From: Coriolopsis trogii
Lineage: Eukaryota > Basidiomycota > Agaricomycetes > Polyporales > Polyporaceae
Reading direction: 5' to 3'
Assembly: GCA_020543525.1 (NCBI GenBank)
Contig: JAHYIO010000008.1
Location: forward strand, 62,001 to 126,000
Length of the DNA: 64,000 nt
The translations under genes were made by a program, and so were the position numbers. The notes under the pieces are model-generated. The model was not told the origin of the DNA, did no database searches, and saw nothing but the letters and a program-made list of their open reading frames with translations. The first letter of the stretch is position 1, and each line of letters starts with the position of its first letter. Positions 23,641-36,244 of the stretch are shown here, piece after piece.

Positions 23641-24867
23641 AGGATAGAGTCGGGAATCAGGGCCCCATGAGGTATACCGTCAACGGCCCCGTCATTGAGA
23701 CGTTGTCTGCTTACCTATCTCTTGGATTGCGGCGGTATGACTGGCAACTGACCGCTCTGGTGCGGCTGCCGGAGCACATCCAGGATAGCCCGAGCAAAGC
23801 GAGCATCGTCTCTAGCTGCTCCTGAGGCCAGGGCTCCCGTACCTACAGCATTCGGCCACAGAAAAGCCGGAGAGTGGTGGCAGGCGGAGAAAAATCATAG
23901 TGAGTGGAAGACGTCGAGGAGGTTCGCCGAAGTCGAGGACAAATCAACGAAGACGAGGGCATGCCAACATGGATTGAAGAAAGTGCATCGGCGTTGGCTG
24001 ACACGTACTCGAAGGAGACCGGCGAGAGGGTGCGCGTTGGGTTTTCAACGAGAAAACAAACACAGTAGGCTCGTTGTCGCGTCGTCTGGGTACCGTATGA
24101 GTCCGTGGAGTGTTGTGCAGTGCGGAGGCTGGCCGGTCAGAGGACACCATCGCGCGCTTCCCGACCCAAATCAGGTCGAGCAGGGCACGCTACTGACGAC
24201 GACAACGCCGTCCAAGTCAGCGTTGCCTTCAAGTTCCACCCACCTCTCACTCGCGTACGCTCTGTCTCCGCCCAGTCACGGTCCTGCAGCGGCAGTGATT
24301 AGACGGCTATCTTCGTCAGGACTGTCTCCCGCTAAGTGAGTTCATTCAGTCCGACTGTCCGCCCAGCCAGCCAGACCCTCCCAATTGTCGTTTCTCACCA
24401 TCTATACCATAGATATCGGTCCAACGAAGACGCGTTGCGAACAGTCCAAGGGAAAGACGCACCACGTGCACCCCCACAGGCGTGATCAACGCCCTCTGCA
24501 TTCACATCCAGTGCCAGAACCGTCTGACCGTACTGGACTATCCACGTTGAAAAGCTGTACTCTCGTCTGTAGACTGTCGCGCATCGGCATTACGCGCACA
24601 ACTACACCTATACACCATCGTCCGCGCCCCGAACATGCCGGTCCGAATGACAACCACATCCGCCTATCGTGCACTCGGTACCGCATGATAGGACACCATC
24701 GAGTCTATGTATCGATTCGTCAGTCCATTTCCTTTTGACTCATTCCTCTTCGTCCGCTGTACGCGGCGGATCAACAACCTTCATGAGGCTAATCGTGTTC
24801 GCAGGATGAGATAAATAGGCAGGTTTAGGTCGTATAGCAGGTTACCTTCAGACCTCGACTGTGCAAG
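23641..24867. other. Intergenic region before the O-methyltransferase pseudogene
   Basis: Nothing could be supported in 1.2 kb: only short frames without motifs on both strands. The last bases are the former leader of the pseudogene that starts at 24868. Confidence 0.4.
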
Positions 24868-26902
24868 ATGACCTTCGCCGTCCTCCGAGCGTTGCATGTC
24901 GTCATTGGCTCTGCGATCGCCGAGATAGAACAGGTATATCAGAGGCCGCTGATAGACGTGGACTACCCTTCCCTCGATGCACCATACTACGCGACAGCGC
25001 AGCACAGCCCAGAAGAGGAGCTCGCAGAACGCCTCAAAGTAGATCCTGCGGTCGCCGTTGCATCCCAGCGTATCGTGGCGGCATGTGGGCAACTGAGCAT
25101 GGCGGTGAACAAATCCTGGTTTGCCTTGATGGAAATTGTACCGTACGTCATGTCAGACCATTATTTCATATGCGCTTTGCCCTCACGTAGCCATCTTGAC
25201 TGAACTAGGGCTATCTCGCGGAAAGCATCCCCTTCATGGAGGCTTCGAACGTCGTCGAAATCCTCCGCGAGGCCGGGTCAGGCGGCCTACCCCTCGCCGA
25301 GATTATGAGGCTGATATCAGAGCTGCGTTCGAAGGCGAGCACTGCAAATGCGGTCGAACGTTCCCTCACGTCAGCGAAGCTGGGTGCGCCTCAGTTGCTT
25401 CGTTCAGAATCCACTGAGAAATACTGACGACGATTAAGGCCACATCTTGAGGCTCCTCGCCACCAATCACTATCTGCGTGAAGTTGAGCCAGACGTCTTT
25501 GCGAACAACAGGCCTTCGTCAATCATAGATGATGGCAAGACCGTAGCGCAGCTCCGAGCAGCGTGAGTGTATCATCCTACTAGCTACACGCAACAACGAG
25601 AGCGCTGACCACATAGGGAAAGTACACGCATACAGATGGTGTCGCGGCCCTCGTCGGTCTCATGTTTGTACCTCCACGTTCTTTCTAGCCAGCTCACTAA
25701 ATCTAAAGGCGCTTCAACAGCGGAGACGAGACGCTCAAATTCTGTACGTGTCTGACCAAGTGGGCTCTGCCCAGCCTTCCTCCCTCTCCAGGTCGGACGG
25801 CAGACGTGAACTACAGAGGCGATGAGGCCCCTTCCGAGTCCACGCAGCACCCCGCGGACACAAGGGACAGTCGACATGCGTCGCGCCTTTCAACCTTGCA
25901 TTCCGCACACCGCTCGCGTTCTTCAACTGGCTCGAGCTCCCGGAGAATGCATACCGTCTCCGACGCTTCAAACATGCCACGACGGGCACATGTCAATTCG
26001 AGTCGCCAGATGGCATAATCAGAGGTGCGTGTGTCAATCTATACATAACGCATGGCGCCATCTCCGCGAGTCGAAATTCATGTCATGTCTAGGTTTCCCC
26101 TGGGGGGAGCTTCCTTCTGAATCTGTCCTTGTGGATCTAGGTGGCGGCGTTGGATCCACGTCGATAAAAGTAGCTGAGGCTCACTCGCGTATTCGCGTCG
26201 TTGTCGAAGACCGCGAGGCTGTTGTCGCCGGCGCTCATGCGTAGATTCTCTTCACCACACCTTACCGCCTATAAAGTATCAGTATTACAAGCGTGGGGCA
26301 CACAGCACGCGATGCTCTTTGACTCCGGCCGTGTGACGTACCGCGCGGCAACTTCCTAGGGCGATGGGAGCCGCTCAGTTTACGTCGGCGCTGTGGCATC
26401 GCCCTCCGTCTTCCTCGTCCGTTGCATCTTACACAACTGGCGCGACGAAGATGCACAAAGGTACGTTTCATGAATATAATTCGCGACCCATACGTAGTAT
26501 TTGACGCCAGCTGCGCGCCGCAGACGAAACTCCTCATCGGAGACATGCTCCTGCAATTCGCGTGCCACGACAGCAACAGCGCGTCCACGAACGCTCTCTT
26601 CGATGGCGCCGCTCCACCCCACAGCTCCGTTGTCCCACAAGACTCGCCGCTCCTGCCGAATCCAGGCAAAGCGAACGTGTACGGGTACTCGATGGATATG
26701 ATGGTACGCTCTCTGCTCCTACTCTTCACCGTATCGACCCTATTGACCGCGTGGCGGTGCGACGGATGATGGCTTTTTCGACGCCAAGGAACGGACGGTC
26801 GACGAGATGGCTGCCCTAGCGCTGTCCGCAGGATGGAAAGTGACCAAGGTGCGGAGAGAGCCGGGCTCGGTATGGGCGTACAGAACTGCCGTGCCTGTAT
26901 GA
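24868..26902 (+). pseudogene. Broken SAM-dependent O-methyltransferase 2
   Basis: The copy follows O-methyltransferase 1 exon by exon: MTFAVLRALHVVIGSAIAEI, GGLPLAEIM, HILRLLATNHYLREVEPDVF, GDETLKFCTCLTKWAL, the SAM motif VLVDLGGGVGSTS, LFDSGRVTYR, ILHNWRDEDAQ, LLIGDMLLQFACHD, and a last exon ending in WAYRTAVPV. Several lesions stop it from working. Exon 1 ends out of phase with exon 2 at about 25140. The frame shifts at about 25880, just before PFNLAF. An in-frame stop and compensating shifts lie at 26338-26390. The start of exon 8 is reduced. The last acceptor has changed from CAG to CGG near 26765. It lies on the opposite strand from the other copies. Confidence 0.9.
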
Positions 26903-27265
26903 GCACAAGGTGAGACACGATACTAACAGCGGGATATGGTCCGATAGTCGCTTATTCAATTGTCATGGGGGTACCCTCGTTCGGACCGACAAATTGGATT
27001 ATGAGCGCGGAGAAGGAGTACGAAGCGCCGCTACTTTGAGAGGTTCTAAAATATGTGTGCTTGGTCAACTCGAAGTGCATTGATATCTATTCTTTACACT
27101 GTATGCTCGCCGGAATATGTTGTATATGAGGCACAAACTGGCATACCAACGTGTAAAAACAGTACATCAGATTGCCGGTACATCCACGCAGTTGTGAACA
27201 CGACGAGACCTACTGCACACAAATTCGCTTCTAACAGAGTAGACGGATCCCAGCTGCTTCGAGGC
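26903..27265. other. Short intergenic region
   Basis: No gene seen. It is the 3' flank of both the O-methyltransferase pseudogene and the small secreted protein gene. Confidence 0.4.
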
Positions 27266-28013
27266 TTAGAGAACACAGCTGCCGCCGATGGGAATGAAGT
27301 GAGAGGTACCGTCACGGTAGAGCATCATATACCCGTTTGGGGGGCCATATGCGACAAGTCCGCCTATACCACCCAAGACACATTGCCGGTTCATCTGGCT
27401 GCAGTTGTCCTTCATCCCAGTGGCAGTTATCGAGCTAGAGTATTCCAAGCCGTTGAGTACTGGTACCGCGCGTCGCGTGGATCAGTATAATTGGTACTCA
27501 CTTGCAGTAGTCACAATTGCACACCGCAAACGCCGCGGATCCCTGTCGAATTTCCCGCGTCAGATGGTCCCGTTGAGCACTACAGAAGGGTGGACACTCA
27601 CCAGGACGATCACATTGCAGTAGCACGTACCGCTGTTTGGCGCTTCTGGCTGCGTCAAGGTATCCGGAATCCCGGCGCACAGGCGGGATGCGTCGTCCGT
27701 GCTCGGCGCCGTGATGGAGTTGAAACACTGGACAGGCACGGAGCGAGGCTGCAGTGTAGCCGGGATGCTGTCGACGTCGCTCGCTGGCGCAGCGGGCATG
27801 GTGCAGGTGTGCACATGGAGCTCGGACGAGTTCGTAATGGGGATGGAGTCGCAGGGGAGAAGAACTTCTTCCGAGTTGCTTGCGAGAGCTGCACCACGAG
27901 CGAGAGAGGCCTGTTGTGCGGGTCAGCATATAACTTGAATGACAGTGGAGCGACTCCAGAACAATTGCACGCACCGCCATGGCCAGGGTAACGAGGGATA
28001 CGAGATTGAACAT
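27266..28013 (-). CDS. Small Cys-rich secreted protein
   Basis: Four exons (28013-27975, 27910-27602, 27542-27502, 27434-27266) join in phase to 185 residues. Exon 1 encodes MFNLVSLVTLAMA, which together with ASLARGAALA in exon 2 makes a signal peptide. The mature protein has about ten cysteines in short clusters (GTCYCN, VCNCDYC, NCSQ, QC, SC) and no lysine-rich or catalytic motif. The C-terminal part is Gly/Tyr-rich. A TATATAT at 28091-28097 on this strand lies about 80 bp upstream of the start. The family is not recognised. Size, secretion and cysteines fit an effector-like or extracellular structural protein; this is inference. Confidence 0.7.
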
Positions 28014-28090
28014 GACGAAGGCTGGTTGTAGGAGAAGACAGTGATAGAACTCGACTTCCGAGTTTCTGAAGCTGATTGTCACACACTGAG

Positions 28091-28097
28091 ATATATA
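28091..28097 (-). promoter_or_regulatory. TATA box of the small secreted protein gene
   Basis: The minus strand reads AGCTATATAT about 78 bp before the ATG at 28013, matching the spacing seen at the other short secreted-protein genes in this window. Confidence 0.45.
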
Positions 28098-29390
28098 GCT
28101 GCCACCAGCGTCAGGCTACGGAGGCACCTTGCATACGAATCTGCATCGGAGTGAATAGTCCCCCCAATTCGTCTGACGCGTCTGGCACAAGGGTGAGCGC
28201 GAGCCATCGGCGCGGCGAACCATTCAAATTCGCGTACTCGTATGTCGCAGATGACGCCACGCCAGTAGCGCATGTTCGGCGTATGCAGCAATTCAACATC
28301 AAATGACCATGGCGCACGTTGAAGTTATGGGCAAGGAGGCAGGCTGGACCTGTCCATGTCTCATGTCAGCGAGTTTCGGGAGTGCGGAGTGTATAGCAAC
28401 AAGACGCTTTGACTACAAAACCCGCCTCCCGCACCTTTTAGCGATCATTACCATTGAATCAATACAAGCGCGAGCGCAGGCCTGCACTCAGTCAGTAGCG
28501 CGTGTCGACAAATTCGAGGAGGATACATCATTCCTTGACTGAGATCACGGCCTGGCTCGGGTTGGCTTGAATCAACATCGGTGTGACCGCGCACAATCTC
28601 GTAAGGATCATAAGACCGAGGACGGCGCGACGCCTATAGCGCCCTCCGTGTCTCGGAAGTACAATAATTGCTCGGGGCGCCACGCCCATGACCATGCCTC
28701 AGTGATGGAAGAATGTCGTTTGAGGCTGTATTCATAACAGACAGCGCCGGAGTCACTCGCCTCCACAGCTCGACACGCCTCACAAGTCAACATAGTCGGA
28801 AAGCCTTTTCACCCCGCTCGGCCCAGGTCTATCGAGCTTAGAGGGCCGGGACCAACACTCTCCACATCTGCCTGCTCCTCCGGAGACGTACTGGTAAGAG
28901 CCGGTCGGTGGCGGGGAGAAGCAGCGACCTCGCAGCCGATGACGGAAGACGCAGATAGCATCGGACCCAAACGAGACACCACGGATGCGCACAATTTTTC
29001 ATTGAGGCAAAACGGCCGCAGAGAGGGTACACAACGGACAGAATAAATAAGATGCTCACCCGAGATGGAGTTCGTCTTGTGGGGAGCGTCGGAGGGTACA
29101 GCAAACACGTATCCCGGGTGATGCACGGTGCGCACCGTACGTCTCGCGCGCACTGATGCACAGGCGGAGGGTCGTCTGGGGTCCGGGAACCTGCAACACC
29201 TGGCATTCGGGAGTTGGAAGGTGCTGAGGCCGCCGTCGGTGGCGGCCGCGAATGAGACCTATGCGCGAGAGTTGATCCTTGATGCTCGTCGTGTACGTTC
29301 TGGGCGACCTTCGGCTTGTATGTGGTCTGCGGGAGGCAGTAGGAGGCGGTGGCGACCGGAATTGACGTAGGCGCAGAGACAGAAGGGTGA
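28098..29390. other. Gene-poor stretch
   Basis: No gene could be supported. Minus-strand frames between 28800 and 29450 are open for up to 200 codons, but they are Arg/Pro/Ser-rich, overlap each other and show no domain. A decayed multi-exon gene cannot be excluded: GGTGAG-type donors occur, for example near 29055. Confidence 0.35.
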
Positions 29391-29585
29391 TCAGCATGAT
29401 CGACTGTGCCACGGCGTAACGTTCGTTGCAAGGGGATAGCCACACCCGCACCCGGTCGGGTCGCGTGGGCCCCCAGCTAGCGAGTTTGATGCGGAGGTAG
29501 AGACATGTCTTGCACTAGGCGGCTTCACGTTCTTCGTCGCATTTCTGGGCACAGCAAGGAGGTAATAGGGGACAAGAAAACGCAT
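29391..29585 (-). CDS. Possible short secreted ORF (weak)
   Basis: An ATG in a good fungal context (CCCACCATGCG) starts a 64-residue frame with a short hydrophobic lead (MRFLVPYYLLAV) and a GCGCG motif near the end. It may be the first exon of a larger gene whose other exons I could not assemble, or a chance frame. No homologue or paralogue in the window was seen. Confidence 0.2.
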   Translation of the reverse strand: MRFLVPYYLLAVPRNATKNVKPPSARHVSTSASNSLAGGPRDPTGCGCGYPLATNVTPWHSRSC

Positions 29586-29891
29586 GGTGGGCGTCAGCAA
29601 AAGCGGAAACGATATCAGTAACAAAATCGAGCAGACGACGGGTTGCGAGAGGATGCTCACCTTCGATTGTACACGGCACGTCTCGCGAAATCCGTGATCA
29701 ATTCGCACCTAAGAATGCGGAGGAGAGAAGGGAAAGTCAGTGTTGCGCGGCAAGGAGGCTAAGACAACAGAGGCAGCGGAAGGGACTCAGAGATTCGTTC
29801 AGATGAACAGATGACCTCTACCACCAATATAGCTTCGCGTCACGTCCTCAACACCTCAACACAGCTGTCCGCCCAGTGCAATGGAGATTCA

Positions 29892-30009
29892 CTCATAGAG
29901 CCATGGTGCGGCCCAGCGAGCAATCATGCACTGCCGTGACAGCTGCTGGTAGGTCGGTGACACATTTGCGGGAACTGCTCATAGGGCCATGGTGCGACCC
30001 AGCGAACAT
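29892..30009 (+). repeat. Direct repeat of a ~31 bp motif
   Basis: The motif ctcatagagccatggtgcgg (continuing cccagcgagca) at 29892-29922 recurs at 29978-30009 as ctcatagggccatggtgcga, continuing cccagcgaaca. The copies are 86 bp apart, in a region without genes. Confidence 0.7.
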
Positions 30010-30144
30010 GACCGCAATTCGTCTATATGACAGGCAGACTCATAGGGTATGGGTTGGAAATGTGTATGTAGAGAGACAGTGACCCCCGGAACGCACTGCC
30101 AGCTGCTTACAGCAGGGCTTTGTTTTCATGCACTATAGACAAGT

Positions 30145-30320
30145 CGCCGCCAGCCTCAGAGGCCCATGCCTCGTCGGACTTCGACTGCTACCCCATGGTA
30201 GACTCATCCGCATGACTCCCAGCACGCCCAAGTGCGTTGCGCCCAAAGAGATGCAACAGTCAGGCCGCCGCCAGTCTCTGGAGCCCATGCTCCATCAAAC
30301 TGCGACCGCCGCCCCATGGC
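30145..30320 (+). repeat. Direct repeat of a ~52 bp motif
   Basis: The stretch at about 30146-30198 (starting cgccgccagcctcagaggcc and ending ccccatgg) recurs diverged at 30268-30319 (starting cgccgccagtctctggagcc and ending ccccatgg). With the motif at 29892-30009 this suggests local duplication in non-coding DNA. Confidence 0.6.
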
Positions 30321-33300
30321 GGGCCTAACGGGAGGGGTGCGCTGTATGCGTGAGAGGCGATCGAGGACACTGGCTCCATACGGAAGACGAGGCTTGGAGG
30401 AGAGGTGGAGGGGGCAACAGAATCGGAGGCAAGTGATATTCATGACATACCTTGACATGGTCTTGGCAGCCTGTCCACTCATACTGAGCTTTGGCTCTGC
30501 GTTTGCAGTGATCGTTGGCGGAGAGGAGGAGGTCACGCGAAGCCTGGAGAGGAGGAGGAGTAGGAACGGATGAAGTCCCTGCTGTCAGTGAGCGCTTGAG
30601 CGTCGGCTCATAGGCGCCTGGGCTGGTTGCGCGCCAGTGCGTATACTGCTGCTGCCGCCACCTCTCGCATGACCCGTCGCTGCATACCGCATAGGTACTA
30701 GCTGCACTACGCGACATCTAGCTGTGCACGTCACGGCACCTTTCTGCACACATCTGAACGTCTCTGCGTCCGCTGCTGCACGTCGTTGCACGTTGCTACA
30801 CTTTCGACAATTTCATGCTACCCGCAGCGCATCCAGTCGCGTGTCCAATCCATCGTGTACATGTACAATTCTGAATATAAGATGTACGTTTGTACGCTCG
30901 CAATCAATCCGTAGTTGAGTAACGAGAGGACAATGTTCACTCCCTTGGCAGGGTGGTCCCATGGGCCATGATCTGCATGCGTCGTCGTCAGTGGTGGTGC
31001 AGGATCAGTCTAGTAGACAGGTATCATACGCACGTCAATCCCTCCGCTAAGTGACCATTGACCGTACCTGTTATCTTTGGGCACAAATAGCAGGCTACAG
31101 CCAATCTCCGCGTGGAAGCTTCGCGCAGACCTCGACTGAACAGGATGCCATCCGAGTCGCTCGTCCAAGTGTTCTTGAGCCTGCTAAGCGAGCGGACTCC
31201 TCGTTGAGTACGCCGGAATCGCGCAAGAGCTCGACATCCGTCCAGCCACAGTCGCCCCGCACGGTTCACGGTAGTCACGCTGCTTGAGCCGCGGCTTCTC
31301 CTCCTTGATCTCAAGCTTGTGCGACAGACGGCATTGGCTGTTTTGACTTGCACAGGAAGGATGTTTGGGACCTGCCCTGCGTCGGCCGGTGTAGATATGG
31401 AGGCGATCGGGTGCGACACCTGCGAGAGGAAAGGAGCGCACATGTCAATAGCAGGGCTGGATTGTGTGCGTGGGATCACTCCCTCCGTACCTATCACAGA
31501 TTCAACGTCAGTAACAGCAACCGAAGTACAAAGACGGCGGTAAGCTCATGGCAGCCGCGGCGCTGTTCATGTACTTCCGTTCATATACTGGAGAATCCTT
31601 GACATGCGCAACGACAATGTCAACGACCAAGGTCATCAACGCAAGTATCCGCTTATGGAGAAGAAAACGCTGTCGCAGGTTCGCTCATCTCATAGTTAGC
31701 AAATGCAAACAGCCGGGGCTAGCGATGGTCGAAACTGACCTCTACGTCCTCGCCGCTAGTCACAGCATTGAACCCCTCCATGGGCCATGGCGTCATTGGG
31801 TAGTTGGTCCTGTCCGTCTCGGGGTATACACTTCATGCAGGGTGCGCGAATGAGTGGATGAAATTGGTTTCTTCGAGGGGTCGAGCTCTACCGGCGAAAC
31901 ACGCAGCAGCACAACCCCTCGACGCGTACGGCTGCGGGCGAGGCGCTTTGAGCAACGCTCTCTTGCATGGTGCACTGCTGTCCCAATTCGTCAGAAACCG
32001 CTGTACTGCCTACGGAGGCTGTTCCCAATGGTCTTCCGTCAAATGATAGAAAAGGCGGCAAAGGGAGGTGCACCCATTGCGAGGTGACCTGTAGCGAATT
32101 TTGGACTCTACACGTTCCATCCTCTATCATTCGAGACAATACAGACGGCAGTCACGCTTGAATTCCGCCTAGCGCTGCTTACACTCACCTGATCGTTCAG
32201 ATGTTGCAGCGTCACAGCGACGCGTCTGACCTCCATAATCGTGATTTGTGCCGCACCTCGCCTTCTTCCTGCGAGTCGGTAGATAGTAGAATCTAGGTTC
32301 GTTGAGACATACCTTCGAACAGGAGCCCCTGAATCTGCTCATATGAGTCCCATCTACAGTTGTGCCAGTATCGAGATATCCGCGGGACACAGGAGGGGTC
32401 GGTGCAACACGAATTCGAAGCTTAGTAGAGGACAGAGGAGCAACGGGTAACGCCGACGCGAGAGTCTTCGACGCCCAGGTGAGGGTGCAACAAGCGCTCA
32501 CCTGACCCGATTTGCCTGACTGAACTTGCTTGCGACTTGACCTCGTACTGCGACTCGCTCGCGAACAGTCTTCGCCCATCCCCGTCTTCACTCATCTGTG
32601 CTCGACTATCTCGACATTTTACAGCCCATATCGAAAAACAAGTCCAACAATTCCGCCATCACAATCGAGTTATCGACAATTGCATCGACCAAGATCTCAA
32701 GCCCGCGGCTTCTGCTGATGGATTAGCGCAAGGAGCTCCCAACGCCATCTTCTCACCTCTGGTCTCGGAAAATGTAGGAACGATAGTGCATGCTCACGGG
32801 AGTAGGAAGTCACTGGAAGGACCATGGAATGGCCATGGTCGGGAATCGGGACGGGGATACTGCTCGAGGTACGTTCGCATATGCATATTGTCTGCTAGGA
32901 GTTATCTGTGCCATTGTCACATAAATGGCAGCCATGTTCGCGTGTAGACGATCCTGAAATCCATTCGAAGAGCTCGAAGTCTCCTAACTCAGTTTGAGTC
33001 GTGTGAGCCTGAGGATCTTCTCAGTAGTAGCAGGTGAGTTGTTGCACGCATCATGGTTAGCATCACAAGCGGCAATTGCGAAGTGCATGTCGGCGTCGAC
33101 AGCATTGTTACGGTGCAATCGAGGGCCCTAGACTTGGCAAGTCCATGGCGCTCAACACAGTTTGAATTGTAAAGCGTTTCTTCTCGCCCATGCTACTGCA
33201 CGAAACCGTCTGGAGGCTCTGTGGCAGGTGTCATTATTGGAGCAAGTTATCGCTGTGCTACATGACGCAGTATGAAATCACATACTCGGGCTTGGGCTCG

Positions 33301-33982
33301 ATCGCTGAAGGTTGGCACTTGGCACACAGGCACCTGGGCAGGTACGTCGTCGTCCGGCTTCAGGGCGATTGCTCGATATTTATGACGTCAATCGCCATGG
33401 TACCAGTATGCACAGCTACGAGGGAGGACTGGGCCGCCAGGACCGCCCTTTGCATTGCGGACGTGCAACAAACTACGGAACGCTCGTACCAGACTCGAGT
33501 GCCGGTTTGTGTCAGTCAACTTTCCCGCAGCGTCTCAAGCTAACCCAGGTCTCAGGTACAGGATGATAGTAGCGTTAAGGTGGGTATTACATGGAGAGGC
33601 TGTGCCACAATCAATCCACAAGGAGCTGTCTGGCCGTCGACAGGGACCACGCTCTCATGCCACCATGTGCCGTCTGTATCTTGACGCGATGGCCGTCGTG
33701 CACCGCACGAAGAGTGTGTCATATGCGATCTTGCGGTGCAGTACGCAAAGTTGGCGAGCGTAGCACCGTAAGTCGGCGCCCTTGTATCAAGGGAGCTGAG
33801 GAGGGCGTACGTTCATTCGTGATTCAACACCGTACTATCATTACTCAGGCTATCGATCGAGGGCGACCATCACAATTCTCCGTGTTCCTTACACCTTCTC
33901 ATCCTCTCCGTCTGATGTTTCCCCACTTTCTCCGAGTTCTCCCGGGGTCGGCTCGATCTCCCTCCCTAGGTGTCATCTTCCT
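30321..33982. other. Gene desert upstream of the deaminase-like pair
   Basis: In 3.7 kb I found no frame with a recognisable motif, signal peptide plus intron, or match to another gene in the window. The longest frames (31024-31497 minus, 32169-32591 minus, 33190-33543 plus) overlap other frames and read as low-complexity. The region may hold decayed transposons, but no terminal repeats were identified. Confidence 0.4.
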
Positions 33983-35584
33983 CTAGACGATGTCGTCAAG
34001 GTTCTCATCCCCATGCTCTTGTTCTTCACCCGACGACTCCTCATCCTCATGCTCTTGTTCTTCACCCGACATCATCTCATCCCAATACTCTTGCTCTTCA
34101 CTCGACAACCCCTCATCACCCCTCGAATAAAACTCCTCGTAGGCCATATTAGGGAATTCGAACCTCCCAATGAGGTCGTTCTCGACAACGGTCTCCAGGT
34201 CTTCGAGAAGGGCTATTTCAGCCGTCGGGGGTGCTACCCATGGATAATACACCTTCTCCGATTTCAGAACTGGGATGTTCAGGTAGCCAATCTTGAACGA
34301 CTTCGATGTGGTCGGAGATTTGCTTGCAACCGAGGCGTATAAATCACAGGCATAGCATGTGGGGTACGAGCAAGCAATGTAGCCCAAGGCCGGGATTCTG
34401 TTGTCGACAATGTGCTGTATGAGTGTTGCTTCGCAGTGCGGGCTGACCGAGGTTGTAGAGAAGTCCTCGGTCCGATCGATCTGCTCGGGATCCTTCGACG
34501 ACATAAACGCGAACTTCTTGATGAGACGATTCAGGGCATCCCCGCACCACCAGGCATCGGGAAACAGTTTGCGTAGGGCCTCTTCCTCCATACACACACT
34601 GAATTCTTGAGTCGCGGGAGGCGTGACCCATTTGACATGCAGCTTTGTGTAGGGGAATTTCGAACGTTCTCCTGGAGCTTTAGAGCTCGCCGCTATCTTT
34701 GCGAACGCTGCCGCCATGCGCGAAATGACTGTTAATTTCTCGAGCACCTTATGACCCGTCAAGCCTAGAAAAGATCAAATCAGGGATGTGTTTGGTGCTG
34801 ATTTAGTATGACGATACTCACAAGAGACAAATGGAGAGTCAATGAGATGAACAAGTCCCTCAATCTTCATCTCCTCGGCAATATCCAATACAATACTGTG
34901 CAGCGCAAGTATCTTGTCGTCGTCATCAGGAGCTGTGACGCCCTTAGGGAGCTCAGCAATGGCTGTACGAAGGCGAAGTAGGCATGTCAGGAGCCGTTGA
35001 AGACTCGGCCAGGAGCTGTCTTGTTTCCCTTTGCCCTCTATCTCGATGTGGTATGTCTCGATACACCCGATGAGGTTTGACAGAGTGGCTGGAAGGAGGC
35101 TCCTCCTCCATCGTGTATAGCAGTCAACATACAGGGAGATGGCCAGGCGATTCTCCCGGGTCTGCGTTTGGATGCCTGTGTCGTTCTCGAAGAGACTCCG
35201 AATGTCATTCAGCCAACGTGGCATAATGTCCGTCTCGAGAATCCGAGTTGTATGGGGGAGAGATGTGAAGTACAGATCCCAGTACTGGCTGGAGGATTCC
35301 TCACTCGAGGGTTCTTTGCTTGGTGCGATTGCACACGAGTCGCAGTCCGGAGTGAAAGTGCATACAGTAGCGAGAAGATTCAGTGCTTCACGGATATCGA
35401 TACTCGGAGTTTTCTTTCTTCTCAACATTTGATGTTGTCCCGATTTCTCCATTTGAGTGCATTCTTCATCTGTTTGCTTTCGATGTTGCGAGATTAGAAC
35501 CAGAAGATGGTGGATCCTCTTGATTGTCTGAGCAGACCTATTGTTGGAACTGAGTGCCTCGATTTCCGTATTGGATGTAGACAT
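33983..35584 (-). CDS. OTT_1508-like deaminase-type protein, copy 1
   Basis: Two exons (35584-34822, 34764-33983) encode 514 residues. The first 255 are helical and contain no known motif. The C-terminal half has SPHCEATLIQHIVDNR, with His364 and Glu366, and 25 residues after the Glu the pair in CSYPTCYACD, Cys391 and Cys394. The H.E plus C..C set, in that order and spacing, is the zinc site of the cytidine-deaminase fold; its form resembles the OTT_1508-like deaminase family (Pfam PF14441) found expanded in fungi. Known: proteins of this fold deaminate bases in nucleotides or nucleic acids; the fungal members' substrates are not established. The C-terminus is strongly acidic with an EEQEHEDEESSGEEQEHG-type repeat. 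No signal peptide, so probably nuclear or cytosolic. It is head-to-head with a paralogue that has the same length and a single intron at the same place. Confidence 0.75.
34005..34110 (-). repeat. Acidic coding repeat in deaminase-like copy 1
   Basis: Three diverged copies of a roughly 36 bp unit encode S-x-E-EQE-(H/Y)-x-DE steps (SSEEQEYWDEMM, SGEEQEHEDEES, SGEEQEHGDENL) at the extreme C-terminus of the protein. The other deaminase-like gene has a short Ser/Asp/Gly tail instead. Confidence 0.75.
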
Positions 35585-36244
35585 GCTGATATGGGTGCAT
35601 TTATCAGACTCTCTTAGCTGTTACCATTCAAATGCAACTATAATAAGAGCAGGACCTACCTAAAGAGTGCAATTGAACTGATGTTGAGAGGGCAGTAAGG
35701 CTTGAGTTTCCGTGAGTGACGCTGCAATGGCACACGGCCTTTAATATACCACGTGCACAGCCTAATCAGATCAAATCAAGCTGATCAGAGCACAATTAAA
35801 ACAATAGGCTCCCTGAACTGTGTATACAACATTTGATCGAATTGAAACACTCTGGTTTTGTGTATATAACAATTCTACACTCCATGCTGAGTAGTTGCTA
35901 TTATGACATGACATTATAATACATAAAGCATAATTGATCATTCCATTCTAAGTGAAACATGTCACAAATCAAATGTTGGTAGGCACAGATGTTTTGGTAG
36001 GCATGTTTCCAAGTACTGAGACTTGTGTCATATTGATTAGGCTGTGATCAAATTTCAATATAAGTAGCAGTCTTGAGGGGTACTTCTTCACTCAGACATT
36101 CTTCTACTATCAACCCCATCTTCCAAACAACCCCATCTTTTATCAATAATACCAAACAGAGCAACTGTAAGTACTATATGATTTATTATCTTTACTATGG
36201 TACTAATGTGAGTTTTGCTGTAACTGTGGATAAAAGTATCCAAG
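35585..36244. promoter_or_regulatory. AT-rich bidirectional promoter region of the deaminase-like pair
   Basis: The 660 bp between the two starts is clearly richer in A and T than the rest of the window. A minus-strand TATATT (35743-35748) faces copy 1, and TATAA at 36059-36063 faces copy 2. A 5'-UTR intron is likely for copy 2: GTAAGT at 36167 and an AG at 36243-36244 immediately before the ATG. No gene lies between them. Confidence 0.55.

Noticed and set aside
31024..33566. Several 80-160 codon frames on both strands
   Set aside because: Overlapping, no signal peptide plus intron structure, no domain, no match inside the window.
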